Shown here: piece after piece, positions 37,582 to 45,314 of the stretch | Layout of the letters: each line of letters opens with the position of its first letter | Position numbering within the stretch: the stretch's first letter is position 1 | Source: Candidatus Mycobacterium methanotrophicum | Lineage (GTDB): Bacteria; Actinomycetota; Actinomycetes; Mycobacteriales; Mycobacteriaceae | NCBI RefSeq assembly: GCF_023515995.1 | Contig: NZ_CP097320.1 | Coordinates: 3,410,001-3,474,000 of the forward strand | Direction of reading: 5' to 3' | DNA: 64,000 bases | Translations under genes and position numbers: made by a program | The notes under the pieces: generated by a model | Databases searched by the model: none | What the model saw: only the letters and a program-made list of their open reading frames with translations | What the model was told of the DNA's origin: nothing

Positions 37582-38172
37582 TTGGCCGGCATGCTCCTGG
37601 CCTGCTACGGCCCCACCGCCCGGGGCAAGGTCAACGCCGCCGCCGCCGAATACGCCGGCGTCACCGCGGGCACGGTGCGCCGCTGGATCGCCGGCGGCAA
37701 ACCCGCCCGCCGCCGCGCGACATCCTGCCCGCCGGCGCGGATCGCCCGCCTGCAGCGCGGACCCGACCTCGCCGAACACCGCAACCAGCAGCGCCACGCA
37801 CACGCCCTGGCCGCCATCGACAGCCTCGCCGCCGGCCGACCGCCCCAACCCGGCTGGCGCAAACAAGGCTGGCTTGATCAGCACACCGTCGCCATCATCG
37901 CGATCCACCAAAAACCTTGGCGCCAAGTGGTGGTCACCAAAGCCAACGATCGCGCGCTGGCCGAACTCGCCCGCCGCGGCGTCATCATCGACACGATCAA
38001 AACCCCGACCAGGTTTCACGCTGTGGCGCTGGCCCACACCGTGATGGCCCGCCAGCAAGCCTGGCGGGTGCATCCCGCCGCCGACCAGCTGGCGACCGGC
38101 CGCACACAGGTGTGGATGAACGACGCCCCACCAGTCGACCTGGCCGCCCTGGCCGCCAGCATGCGCCGCTGA
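37582..38172 (+). CDS. HTH-containing accessory protein
   Basis: 196 aa, basic. N-terminal helix-turn-helix (AAEYAGVTAGTVRRWIAGGK), then a region PWRQVVVTKANDRALAELAR and RRGVIIDTIKTPTRFHAVAL. Not assigned to a family; the composition suits a protein of a plasmid or integrative element. Divergent from the MerR-like gene. Confidence 0.55.
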   Translation: MAGMLLACYGPTARGKVNAAAAEYAGVTAGTVRRWIAGGKPARRRATSCPPARIARLQRGPDLAEHRNQQRHAHALAAIDSLAAGRPPQPGWRKQGWLDQHTVAIIAIHQKPWRQVVVTKANDRALAELARRGVIIDTIKTPTRFHAVALAHTVMARQQAWRVHPAADQLATGRTQVWMNDAPPVDLAALAASMRR

Positions 38173-38200
38173 TCGCGGCCGGCCGACACGCGGGATAGCT

Positions 38201-38226
38201 GTGTCCGCGGGCGCGTGGCCGCCTCG
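38201..38226. repeat. 26-bp direct repeat flanking the sirtuin gene, copy A
   Basis: GTGTCCGCGGGCGCG and the following TGGCCGCCTCG; copy B at 39280-39305 differs at one base. The two copies bracket 1.05 kb that contains only the sirtuin gene. Confidence 0.7.
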
Positions 38227-38463
38227 GCTAGCGTGGGGCAGTGGCCCTAGAGCCGGCGAGCTGAGGCGAAAACACGGTCACGACAAGCAGCGCTGGAACA
38301 CCTGTCTTATCGAGGCCCGGGAGTGACGGTGGTGGTGATGACGAGCAGGATCGCGTGGACAGCCGGAAGCACTATCAGGCCATGAACACAGGCGGAGAAG
38401 CCACGACCTTGCACCAGCGCCCAGCGTAGGAGATGCAGTGGAGCGCAGCGGAATGGTGACGAT

Positions 38464-39192
38464 GTGGTAAGCGGGCCGTCAGTGGTGATATTGACGGGTG
38501 CGGGCATTAGCGCCGAGTCAGGTTTGTCGACGTTTCGTGGCCCGGACGGATTATGGGCGGGTGAGCGGGTCGAGTCTGTAGCAACGCCAGAGGGGTTCGC
38601 TGCTGACCCTGCGCGTGTGCAGCGGTTCTATAACCGATTACGCGGCCAGCTTGGCGAGGTGCATCCGAATCCGGCTCATGAGGCGCTGGCTCGGCTGGAA
38701 TGTCATCTGGGTTCGAGGATGCTTCTGGTGACTCAGAATATTGACGATCTTCATCAGCGCGCGGGAAGTACACGACTGACGGCGATGCACGGCGAGTTGA
38801 AGAAGATCCGTCATGTTGAGACCGGTGAGGTATTGGACTGGCCTTACGACGTCAAGGAATCGGAGACGGTCTGGCGCCCGCATGTGGTGTGGTTCGGGGA
38901 GCGAACTATCGGTCTCGATGTAGTTATGGAGAAGCTGACCGCCGCGAGTGTGTTCGCCGCGGTTGGTACCTCGGGGACGGTATATCCCGCCAGCAGGTTT
39001 GCTGAGATCGCTAAAGCTGCAGGGGCGGTGACAGTGGAGATCAACCTGAATGCCACTGGCTCTGTGGGATACGACTACGCCTGGGTCGGGCCGGCCAGCC
39101 AGCTGGTTCCGGAATTGGTGGATCAGATCATCACGACGGGTTCGATCACTTCGGGCAGTCGCCAGACGGGGCACCGACTAATGGCCGATTAG
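38464..39192 (+). CDS. Sirtuin, CobB type, without zinc cysteines
   Basis: 242 aa from GTG. NAD-dependent deacylase fold: NAD motif TGAGISAESGLSTFRGPDGL, TQNIDDLHQRAG, catalytic His in MHGELKKIRH, substrate groove VWFGE, GTSGTVYPAS. FYNRLRGQ matches the Tyr/Arg pair that class III enzymes use for succinyl or malonyl groups. The zinc-binding CxxC pairs of E. coli CobB are both absent (ETGEVLDWPYDVKESETVWR contains no Cys). Possible roles: protein deacylation or NAD-linked defence; the sequence does not decide. Confidence 0.88.
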   Translation: MVSGPSVVILTGAGISAESGLSTFRGPDGLWAGERVESVATPEGFAADPARVQRFYNRLRGQLGEVHPNPAHEALARLECHLGSRMLLVTQNIDDLHQRAGSTRLTAMHGELKKIRHVETGEVLDWPYDVKESETVWRPHVVWFGERTIGLDVVMEKLTAASVFAAVGTSGTVYPASRFAEIAKAAGAVTVEINLNATGSVGYDYAWVGPASQLVPELVDQIITTGSITSGSRQTGHRLMAD

Positions 39193-39279
39193 GTGTCGAA
39201 ATATGAAGGGGGAGCGCATGTCTGGAGAACGCCGCCCGGCTCCGCAATCTCATCAAAGACTGACGGTGGCCGGCTGGCC

Positions 39280-39305
39280 GTGTCCGCGGGCGCGCGGCCG
39301 CCTCG
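39280..39305. repeat. 26-bp direct repeat flanking the sirtuin gene, copy B
   Basis: Partner of 38201-38226, with one mismatch (CGCGCGG instead of CGCGTGG). Lies 30 bp upstream of the WhiA-like start. Confidence 0.7.
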
Positions 39306-39334
39306 TGGGGAAATTGTCACAGGAAAGGGGCCCC

Positions 39335-40315
39335 ATGGGCGCGAACACGTCGTGGGACATCGGCGGCGCGGCGGTCGGCGAGCTGTGCCGGCTGACGGTG
39401 ATGCCGGCGTCGGCGCGGCGCGCGCAGGTGGCCACCTTGCTGCGGTGCGCCGGCGCTCGCGTGCGCGTGGTGGCGGGGCGAAGCGTGTTGAGCGCCGAGC
39501 TCGACGACGAGCGCACCGCGGCGCGGCTGCGCGCCGACCTTGCCGCCGGCTATGGCTGTCAGGCCGCTATCCGGACCCGGCCGCGCCCGCCGCGGCATGT
39601 GGTGGGCGTGAGCGGAGACGGTGAGTCGCTGGCGCGGCGGGCCGGCCTCCTCGACGCGCACGGGCGTCTGGTGCGCGGGTTGCCGGCCCAGCTGGTCGGC
39701 GGGCAGATCGCCGCCGAGGCGGTGTGGCGGGGCGCGTTTCTAGCTTGCGGAAGCCTCGACGAGCGTGCGATCAGGCTGGACTGCCCGACTCCAGAGGCCG
39801 CCCTGGCGCTGGTGGGCGCGGCCCGCCGCCTCGGCGTCCGCGCCCGCGCCCGCGACGCAGGCGGCGTCGACCGGGTGACGGTGCGGGGTCGCGAACACAT
39901 CGCGCTGCTGCTGGCGCGGATCGGCGCCGGTGAGACCGTGCGGGCGTTACAGCAGCGCTGGGCGGTGCGCGGCGCCCGCCCGCGGCAGCCGGGTGAATTC
40001 GCCGGCGCCAACCAGGCCCGCGCAACCCAAGCCGCCGCCGACACCGCCGCCCGGGCGCGCCGGGCCCTGGAAATCCTCGGCGACGGTGCGCCCGCGCAGC
40101 TGGTCCAGGCCGCCAGGCTGCGCATCGAACACCAGCAGGTCCCGCTGGGTCAGCTGGGCCGGCTGGCCGATCCGCCGCTGAGCAAAGACACCATCAGCGG
40201 CCAGCTGCGCCGGCTGATGGCCCTGGCCGACCGCGCCGCCGCGGCCGCGGGCATCCCCGACACCCAATCCCAGGTGGCGGCCGCCGAGCCCAGCGCCTGC
40301 CGAAACGCATCTTGA
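39335..40315 (+). CDS. Second WhiA-like transcription regulator
   Basis: 326 aa from the ATG at 39335 (AGGAAAGGGG upstream). Clearly related to WhiA along its length: degenerate homing-endonuclease fold (RRAGLLDAHGRLVRGLPAQL then EAVWRGAFLACGSLDE; EAALALVGAARRLGVRARAR) and C-terminal helix-turn-helix (RRALEILGDGAPAQLVQAAR; LGRLADPPLSKDTISGQLRR). The housekeeping whiA of mycobacteria sits with yvcK and is more conserved, so this is an accessory paralogue. Likely a DNA-binding regulator, perhaps of the element that brought it. Confidence 0.85.
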   Translation: MGANTSWDIGGAAVGELCRLTVMPASARRAQVATLLRCAGARVRVVAGRSVLSAELDDERTAARLRADLAAGYGCQAAIRTRPRPPRHVVGVSGDGESLARRAGLLDAHGRLVRGLPAQLVGGQIAAEAVWRGAFLACGSLDERAIRLDCPTPEAALALVGAARRLGVRARARDAGGVDRVTVRGREHIALLLARIGAGETVRALQQRWAVRGARPRQPGEFAGANQARATQAAADTAARARRALEILGDGAPAQLVQAARLRIEHQQVPLGQLGRLADPPLSKDTISGQLRRLMALADRAAAAAGIPDTQSQVAAAEPSACRNAS

Positions 40316-40397
40316 TGCGGGCGCGCATTTCAGACGAGTCGATTGAGGAGGCGCTGGCCTCGTACCCATTCCCGATCATCTTCGATCCTGCTGCGCC

Positions 40398-40598
40398 CCA
40401 CCGGTGCCGAAGTCGTTGCGTCGAAGGAGCGGCCGCAAGCCGGGTGGGCAGCCCGGGCATCCCGGGTCGACGTTGCGGTTGGTGGATGACCCGGACGAGA
40501 CCGTGCACCATGAGCCGGGCGCCTGCGTCGGTTGCGGCGCGGATCTGGCGGGCGCTGCGCAAGTGGGGGTGCGGGCGCGTCGAACATCGCATCGCTGA
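40398..40598 (+). mobile_element. IS66 transposase (TnpC) fragment
   Basis: Reads KSLRRRSGRKPGGQPGHPGS then DDPDETVHHEPGACVGCGAD, the basic hinge and zinc-finger segment near the start of IS66-family transposases. Neither the N terminus nor the DDE domain is present. It follows a truncated frame beginning MRARISDESIEEALASYPFP at 40315. Confidence 0.75.
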
Positions 40599-40610
40599 AA
40601 TGTCCCTCAT

Positions 40611-40879
40611 CCAGCCCCGCGGCACAGCGGGCATTTCTCGCCGACGTCCTCACCGTCACACCGGTCTGCGCATATGACCGATCGGTGGCCGAGCACCATG
40701 CCGCTTTGTTGGCCTCCACCGCACGCGAACGCCGGCGACGAGGCCCCCATGACCTCATCGTGGCCGCCACTGCCCGCGTCACTGGCCGCACCATCCTCAC
40801 TACCGACCGGCACGCGCGGTTTGACGAGCTGCCCGACGTCAACGCGCGCGCCATCGCCAGCCAATTGACGAGGAATTGA
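40611..40879 (+). pseudogene. vapC: vapC C-terminal fragment
   Basis: Reads RAFLADVLTVTPVCAYDRSV, then GPHDLIVAATARVTGRTILT, TDRHARFDEL. This is the second half of a PIN toxin with the GPHD and TTDRHARF acidic motifs. The first half with the initial Asp and Glu is missing, replaced by the IS66 fragment. Confidence 0.75.
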
Positions 40880-41183
40880 AATCGGCGCAGTCGCGACACT
40901 GTGTCCGGCAAGCACTTTCATGTCCGGCGCCCAGTGTTGGCTCATCCGTACGGCGCTATGCCTGAAACGTCGCTGCGACAAAAACCGCGGTTTCGATTCC
41001 GGCTCAGTTCAATTGGCGCCTCGGTGATGCGCGCCGCGACCCTCTGGCCGCGAAGCCCGCCCAGAAACGACGGGTCTGTGGACAGCTGGCGGCCCTTGTC
41101 ATCGGGATACGCCAGACTCGGATCCCGATCGCCCGTCGAGCGTAGTCTGCAATCACTCGAGTTCCACCGGGAGGAGGTGCGCT
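40880..41183. other. About 300 bp with no supported gene
   Basis: Nothing recognised apart from the ribosome site GAGGAGG at 41170-41177 serving the Uma2 gene. Confidence 0.5.
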
Positions 41184-41756
41184 GTGACCGAGCTTGCCCA
41201 TCTGCCACGTGGATTGCTGAGCCTAGAGCAGTGGGATGCGCTCGAACTCGACGCGACGCGACGGTGGGAGCTCAGTGAGGGGACACTCGTCATGTCGCCG
41301 CCTCCGGAACTGTGGCATCAGCGCATTTCGAAAAGGCTTGTCCGCATTCTCGATGATCACCTGCCGGATGGCTTCGAGGCTGTTCCCGGGATCGAGGTGA
41401 TCACGAGCCCATCGTTCCCGCCGAGCGTCCGTGAGCCTGACATCGTGGTGGTTCCGGATCGCGTGTTCCAGGGACGCCTTGCCCGGATTCCGGCAGCCGA
41501 TGCTGTGCTCGTCGTCGAGATCGTATCGCCGGGCTCGCGTGGGCGAGACCACGTCATGAAGTCGCACGAGTACGCCAAGGCGCGCATCGCGAACTACTGG
41601 ATCGTCGATCCCGACGCACCGATTGATGACCGATTTGTCGTCTACCGCCTCGACGGCGAAATCTATCGACAAGTTGCGGCGCTCGACGGAGACCGGGTCC
41701 AGGTGCACCAGCCGACAGACATGCAATTTTCGTTGGATGCGTTGACCGGCCACTAG
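41184..41756 (+). CDS. Uma2 family (DUF820) putative nuclease, full copy
   Basis: 190 aa from GTG behind GAGGAGG. PD-(D/E)XK-like fold: TRRWELSEGTLVMSPPPELW, the acid in VREPDIVVVPDRV, VVEIVSPGSRGRDHVMKSHE and YAKARIANYWIVDPD, the family core. Uma2 proteins are common in Cyanobacteria and Actinobacteria and their role is unclear. The segment from about 41309 to 41776 recurs at 46187-46658 with only a base change or two seen. Confidence 0.85.
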   Translation: MTELAHLPRGLLSLEQWDALELDATRRWELSEGTLVMSPPPELWHQRISKRLVRILDDHLPDGFEAVPGIEVITSPSFPPSVREPDIVVVPDRVFQGRLARIPAADAVLVVEIVSPGSRGRDHVMKSHEYAKARIANYWIVDPDAPIDDRFVVYRLDGEIYRQVAALDGDRVQVHQPTDMQFSLDALTGH

Positions 41757-41981
41757 CACGCCTCTTTCGCCTTGAGCGGAACGACGTCACCGAATTCGAC
41801 GAACGCGCCGGCACTCCAGGGCTGCACACGGTGGCCCCCAGGGTCAGGGCGGAGCGGCGCGCGAGTCTGCTGCCGCCGGACCTGTTCAACCGCTTCGTCA
41901 ACGACGCGTTCTGGCGCGATCCGAAGAACGTCCCCGAGGGCCTGCAGGTCGTGTGAGGGCTCGTCGAGCTCGAGCGGGCGG

Positions 41982-42395
41982 TTAGGGAACTGCGGCACCG
42001 GGTGATGCGGATGCCAGGCCGACCTCACGGCAACCGTCCAACAGCCGGTGATCGTAGGTGACGAACACGGCAAGTTCCCGCTCGATATGGGCGGCGGCTG
42101 CGAGATGAATGGCATCGAGAGAGCACAGAGTGGGCGGGCCAATTGTTTCCGCCAGAGCGATCACCGGTTCGGCGAGCGGAAGGATGTCGAGCCCGTCGAG
42201 CAGATAGCGCGCGCGATCAGCCAGGCCCGGTTCCCCGTATCGGGCAACAACTCTCATCAATTCGACCCGGCCAAGCGCGCTGGTCACCGCGTATTCGCCC
42301 TGCCCGCTTTGCGCGGTGAGCCAGGTCTGCAGTTCGGGCGTCTCCGGCTCGGCGATGAGCAGCTTGGCCAGGGCCGAGGTGTCCAGGTAGATCAC
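41982..42395 (-). CDS. vapC: VapC-type PIN toxin
   Basis: 137 aa from a GTG overlapping the antitoxin stop by 4 nt. Motifs [20 protein letters not shown], the Glu in [28 protein letters not shown] and [17 protein letters not shown]. Complete set of acidic residues; probably active. Confidence 0.92.
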   Translation of the reverse strand: MIYLDTSALAKLLIAEPETPELQTWLTAQSGQGEYAVTSALGRVELMRVVARYGEPGLADRARYLLDGLDILPLAEPVIALAETIGPPTLCSLDAIHLAAAAHIERELAVFVTYDHRLLDGCREVGLASASPGAAVP

Positions 42396-42670
42396 TGCTC
42401 GTTGCGTATCTCGTTGAGGACATCGGACAAGGTGCGCTTGCCGTCCCGCGCGGGTGCGGCCGTGACGTCCAGAAGGTTTTGCGGGTGCCGCGCCGGAATC
42501 AGGGCACCGGCATCGATCAGTGCTTCGCGAGACCGTGCCGGGGCCTGCACGGGGACGAGTCGGGCTACGAGTCGTCCGTTGCTGGTGACGCCGATCTCCT
42601 CGCCGGCTTGCACCCGGGCGAGGTATCGCGATGCGTGCTGCCGCAACTCGCGAACTCCGATTGCCTCCAC
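42392..42670 (-). CDS. vapB: Phd/YefM-type antitoxin
   Basis: 92 aa. [20 protein letters not shown] then [18 protein letters not shown] is the Phd DNA-binding fold; the C-terminal tail ([14 protein letters not shown]) would wrap the toxin. GTAGCAC/GTGCTAC lies 10 bp upstream of its start. Confidence 0.92.
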   Translation of the reverse strand: MEAIGVRELRQHASRYLARVQAGEEIGVTSNGRLVARLVPVQAPARSREALIDAGALIPARHPQNLLDVTAAPARDGKRTLSDVLNEIRNEQ

Positions 42671-42679
42671 CCACCTACC

Positions 42680-42698
42680 GTAGCACGCAATGTGCTAC
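42680..42698. promoter_or_regulatory. Operator-like inverted repeat of a vapBC module
   Basis: GTAGCAC (42680-42686), GCAAT spacer, GTGCTAC (42692-42698), just upstream of the leftward antitoxin start at 42670. The same half-sites occur at 43283-43302 before another Phd-type module. Confidence 0.65.
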
Positions 42699-42812
42699 AC
42701 CGCTGATACTCGCGGCCATGGGAGGGGAATACGACGCCGGATCCAGGATGCTCGCGGCCAGCCGAGCGCTACGCGATCACAGTTGACTGCGAAGGAGCCA
42801 GCGCAGCTGTGA

Positions 42813-43133
42813 ACGACAATCCTTGGCGCCGTCCGCGCCGGCGAACCCGGCAAACACCGCCCGGCCGTCGTCGTCTCTGTCGACGACTTACTCGCCGGCA
42901 TCGACGACGAACTCGTTGTCGTCGTGCCGGTGTCGAGCTCGCTGACCGGCAACCCGTTGCGACCACAGCTGTCACCGAGCGAAGGTGTGGACACAGAAAG
43001 CGTCGCGGTCTGCCGCGCCATCCGTGCCGTCGCACGTACCCGCCTATCGCAGCGGATGGGCAGCTTGGCGCCTGAGACGATGCGCCAGATCGAGCGCGCT
43101 CTGTCCCTGATTCTGGACATCCAAATCGCTTAA
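42813..43133 (+). pseudogene. mazF: mazF toxin lacking its start
   Basis: The frame reads [51 protein letters not shown] ... [16 protein letters not shown] to TAA at 43133: a MazF/PemK-type ribonuclease missing roughly the first 10 residues. A stop precedes it at 42810. The sequence just upstream (GCGAAGGAGCCAGCGC then GTGAACGACAATCC) copies the ribosome site and first codons of the methyltransferase at 50662, in another frame, so a foreign 5' end has replaced the original. Confidence 0.75.
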
Positions 43134-43165
43134 ATAAGGCCTTAAATAAGGCCTTAAATAAGGCC
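43130..43165. repeat. Three perfect 12-bp tandem repeats
   Basis: TTAAATAAGGCC three times, overlapping the mazF stop codon. AT-rich against its surroundings. It lies 145 bp upstream of the next TA module; its role is unknown. Confidence 0.85.
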
Positions 43166-43282
43166 TGGTGGAGACAAGCGGGTGATTCTGCGGTGGAAGG
43201 CGGCGTGTGGCAGCGTGCGGATGATCGGTTCCGCCGTTGCCCGTGCCATGGCCCTTGGGGTGATTGGCGCCGTGGATAGCCT

Positions 43283-43302
43283 GGGTAGCACGCGTGCTAC
43301 CC
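43283..43302. promoter_or_regulatory. 20-bp perfect palindrome before a vapBC module
   Basis: GGGTAGCACGCGTGCTACCC, 7 bp upstream of the antitoxin GTG at 43310. Contains the same GTAGCAC/GTGCTAC half-sites as 42680-42698. A likely autoregulatory operator; at this position binding would also cover the ribosome site. Confidence 0.75.
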
Positions 43303-43309
43303 TCCCGGT

Positions 43310-43564
43310 GTGGCCAAGCAGATCACCCAGCGGGAGCTGCGCAATAACAGCGGCGACATTATGCGCCGGCTCGACCAAGGCGAGTCGTTCGTCGTGACCA
43401 GGAATGGAGTCCCGGTCGGCGAGCTTTCCCCGCTGCGCCGCCATCGATTCGTCAGCGCCGAGGCGGCCGTCGCCGCGTTCAGGGGCGCTCCGCCGGTGGG
43501 GTTCGACCGGTTCCGAGCAGATCTCGATCGGGCCGCCAGCCAGGAGATCATGCCCCGTGGCTGA
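43310..43564 (+). CDS. vapB: Phd-type antitoxin
   Basis: 84 aa from GTG. MAKQITQRELRNNSGDIMRR, GESFVVTRNGVPVGELSPL is the Phd/YefM DNA-binding fold; the tail (GFDRFRADLDRAASQEI) binds the toxin. Overlaps vapC by 8 nt. Confidence 0.92.
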   Translation: MAKQITQRELRNNSGDIMRRLDQGESFVVTRNGVPVGELSPLRRHRFVSAEAAVAAFRGAPPVGFDRFRADLDRAASQEIMPRG

Positions 43565-43970
43565 GACTCCTCGACCGTCGCGCGGGCTCATCGACACCTC
43601 GGTCGTGATCGATCTGGATCACATCGACGCCGAGCAGCTCCCGATGGAACTCGCCATCAGCGCCCTTACCACGGCCGAGCTCGCCGCCGGCCCGCACGCG
43701 ACAGCCGACGCCGGCGAGCGAGCACGACGTCAAGATCGGCTACAACGAGCCGAGGCCAGCTTCGATCCCCTGCCGTTCGATAACGACTCGGCGAGAGCCT
43801 ACGGACGCGTCTACGCCGCGATCGTCGCGACGGGGCGCAAGGCACGTGGCCCGCGAGCCGTCGATCTGTTGATCGCCGCCACCGCCCTGGCCGCCAACCT
43901 CCCGCTCTACACGCGCAACGTCGATGACTTCCGAGGGCTTGAACACCTCCTGACCATCGTCGGAGTCTGA
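43557..43970 (+). CDS. vapC: VapC-type PIN toxin
   Basis: 137 aa from GTG. GLIDTSVVIDLDHIDAEQLP, the Glu in ALTTAELAAGPHA, GPRAVDLLIAATALAANLPL and LYTRNVDDFRGLEHLLTIV. Complete PIN signature. It starts within the antitoxin gene, as is usual for coupled pairs. Confidence 0.92.
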   Translation: MAETPRPSRGLIDTSVVIDLDHIDAEQLPMELAISALTTAELAAGPHATADAGERARRQDRLQRAEASFDPLPFDNDSARAYGRVYAAIVATGRKARGPRAVDLLIAATALAANLPLYTRNVDDFRGLEHLLTIVGV

Positions 43971-44058
43971 GCCGACCGGTTCAGCCGAACACAACACTGG
44001 AAACCCGTGATAAACGAGCAGCTATCAGGGGGGCTTCGCCCCGGGGTGGGGGATGGAA

Positions 44059-44128
44059 ATGCGTCGAGTGTGCGGTTTTGTACGCGACACGCCGCGCGCT
44101 GGCGTACAGAACCACACACTCGACGCAT
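44059..44128. repeat. 70-bp long-armed hairpin element
   Basis: Arms of 27 bp (44059-44085 and 44102-44128), matching at 25 of 27 positions, around a 16-nt loop. The outer arm begins ATGCGTCGAGTGTG. A second hairpin of similar build but other sequence is at 63073-63129. A mobile palindromic unit or an RNA structure are both possible. Confidence 0.75.
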
Positions 44129-44193
44129 ACCCTTATCCGGCGCGACCGCCGACCAGGGCTTTTGTCGTATTTCCGAGAGAAAGGGGAGTAGTC

Positions 44194-44571
44194 ATGCGAG
44201 TCACCGCCGTTGCCACACGCACCGGGGGGTGGTGGGCGGTCGAGGTGCCCGAACTCCCCGGGTTGTTCACGCAGGCACGCCGTCTCGATCAGGTTGCTGC
44301 CGTCGTCGCAGATGCCGCGCGCTTGTTGACGGATGTCGCTGTCGAGGTGACAGTCCGACCGGCCCTCCCTGACGACATCCAGTCCGCCGTCGAACGGGTA
44401 CGTGCCGAAGCCGCCGAAGCCGACGCAGCCCAGCGGCGCGCTGCGGAGGATGTTCGTGGCTTGGTCGCTAGTCTCAGGGCGAAGGGCTTATCGGTCCGAG
44501 ACGTGGGAACGGTTCTCGGCGTGTCACCGCAACGGGTGTCGCAGCTATCCGCCGGGCGAGTAAGCGCCTGA
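44194..44571 (+). CDS. HicB-like antitoxin with C-terminal HTH
   Basis: 125 aa from the ATG at 44194 (AAGGGGAG upstream). The N-terminal half is a HicB-type partial RNase H-like fold (WWAVEVPELPGLFTQARRLD then VVADAARLLTDV); the C terminus has a helix-turn-helix (LSVRDVGTVLGVSPQRVSQL). No HicA-like gene adjoins it, so it is an orphan antitoxin or regulator. Confidence 0.75.
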   Translation: MRVTAVATRTGGWWAVEVPELPGLFTQARRLDQVAAVVADAARLLTDVAVEVTVRPALPDDIQSAVERVRAEAAEADAAQRRAAEDVRGLVASLRAKGLSVRDVGTVLGVSPQRVSQLSAGRVSA

Positions 44572-44579
44572 TCCCGTAG

Positions 44580-44855
44580 CGACCGTATTCACGCTGGCAG
44601 CCCCGGCCGGGCACACCACACCCGCGCAGCAGGCCGGAATCCTCGGCATCGAGTCGGGCGATGATACGGCCAGGCGCGCCACGGGCGGAGAGACGAAACG
44701 CCTCCCACGACAGTGGGCAGGACCACACCAGGAGTGGTGGTTCAGCCTGTGCCCGTTGCGGCAGTGGATGTTGAAGCAGGAAGCAACCCAACAGCGGCGT
44801 AAGCCGCCACGGGAATCCTCGCCCTTCAGGCGGGGAGCACGTCAAGAATTCACGC
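44580..44855 (+). mobile_element. IS607/IS605-type right end with tnpB 3' remnant
   Basis: A frame without a start (ARRATGGETKRLPRQWAGPH ... QRRKPPRESSPF) leads into GGGAATCCTCGCCCTTCAGG then CGGGGAGCACGTCAAG. The hairpin CCTCGCC-CTTCA-GGCGGGG flanked by GGAAT and GTCAA is the usual right end of TnpB-coding elements and the 3' end of their guide RNA. It stands 75 bp before copy 2 of the TA block. The left part of such an element is at 30190-30890. Confidence 0.65.
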
Positions 44856-44939
44856 AGTTGAGCGCCGATGTTTGTAACCTGCCGAAAGCACTTGCCGCCC
44901 AGAGTCTTTCGTCATTACGGCATGCATACCGCGTGAGAC

Positions 44940-45314
44940 TCAGACGATCGGCATTTGCCCCAGTATGTGCCGTACTTCGTTGAGTTCTGCCGCCGATAGC
45001 CGGATCTCGGGCGCGTAGCGGCGCAACCGGTCGCCGGCCACGGCGCGGATCTGCTCGGCGACGGCCCAGCCGCCGCCGGAAGCGACGCGAACCCGACGCG
45101 CCCAGGCGGGGCGTTCGACGCTGGTGAACGCCAGCACACAGATCAACTCGGGGGCCACCGCCGTCGGCGCCGAACGGCGCCTCGCGCGGCCACACCGATA
45201 GCGTTGCGCCCCAAAGGTTTTGGCCCCCAAATCAGCGGGAGTTCGTGGTGTCCCGCCGGGTCTTGCCGGCTGTTGCCGCGCGGGCGCTTGCGGATCAGAC
45301 CGGCGGCGGTTCAA
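44940..45314 (-). pseudogene. MazF-like C-terminal remnant, copy 2
   Basis: Counterpart of 29261-29629: WAVAEQIRAVAGDRLRRYAP ... LSAAELNEVRHILGQMPIV. The EQIRAV version is closer to MazF consensus than copy 1. The N terminus is again not recognisable. Confidence 0.4.

Noticed and set aside
41760..41956. Possible small gene after the first Uma2 copy (protein-like frame ending GLQVV)
   Set aside because: The frame (RLFRLERNDVTEFDERAGTP ... FWRDPKNVPEGLQVV) reads like the tail of a protein, but it has no start, ribosome site or recognisable family.
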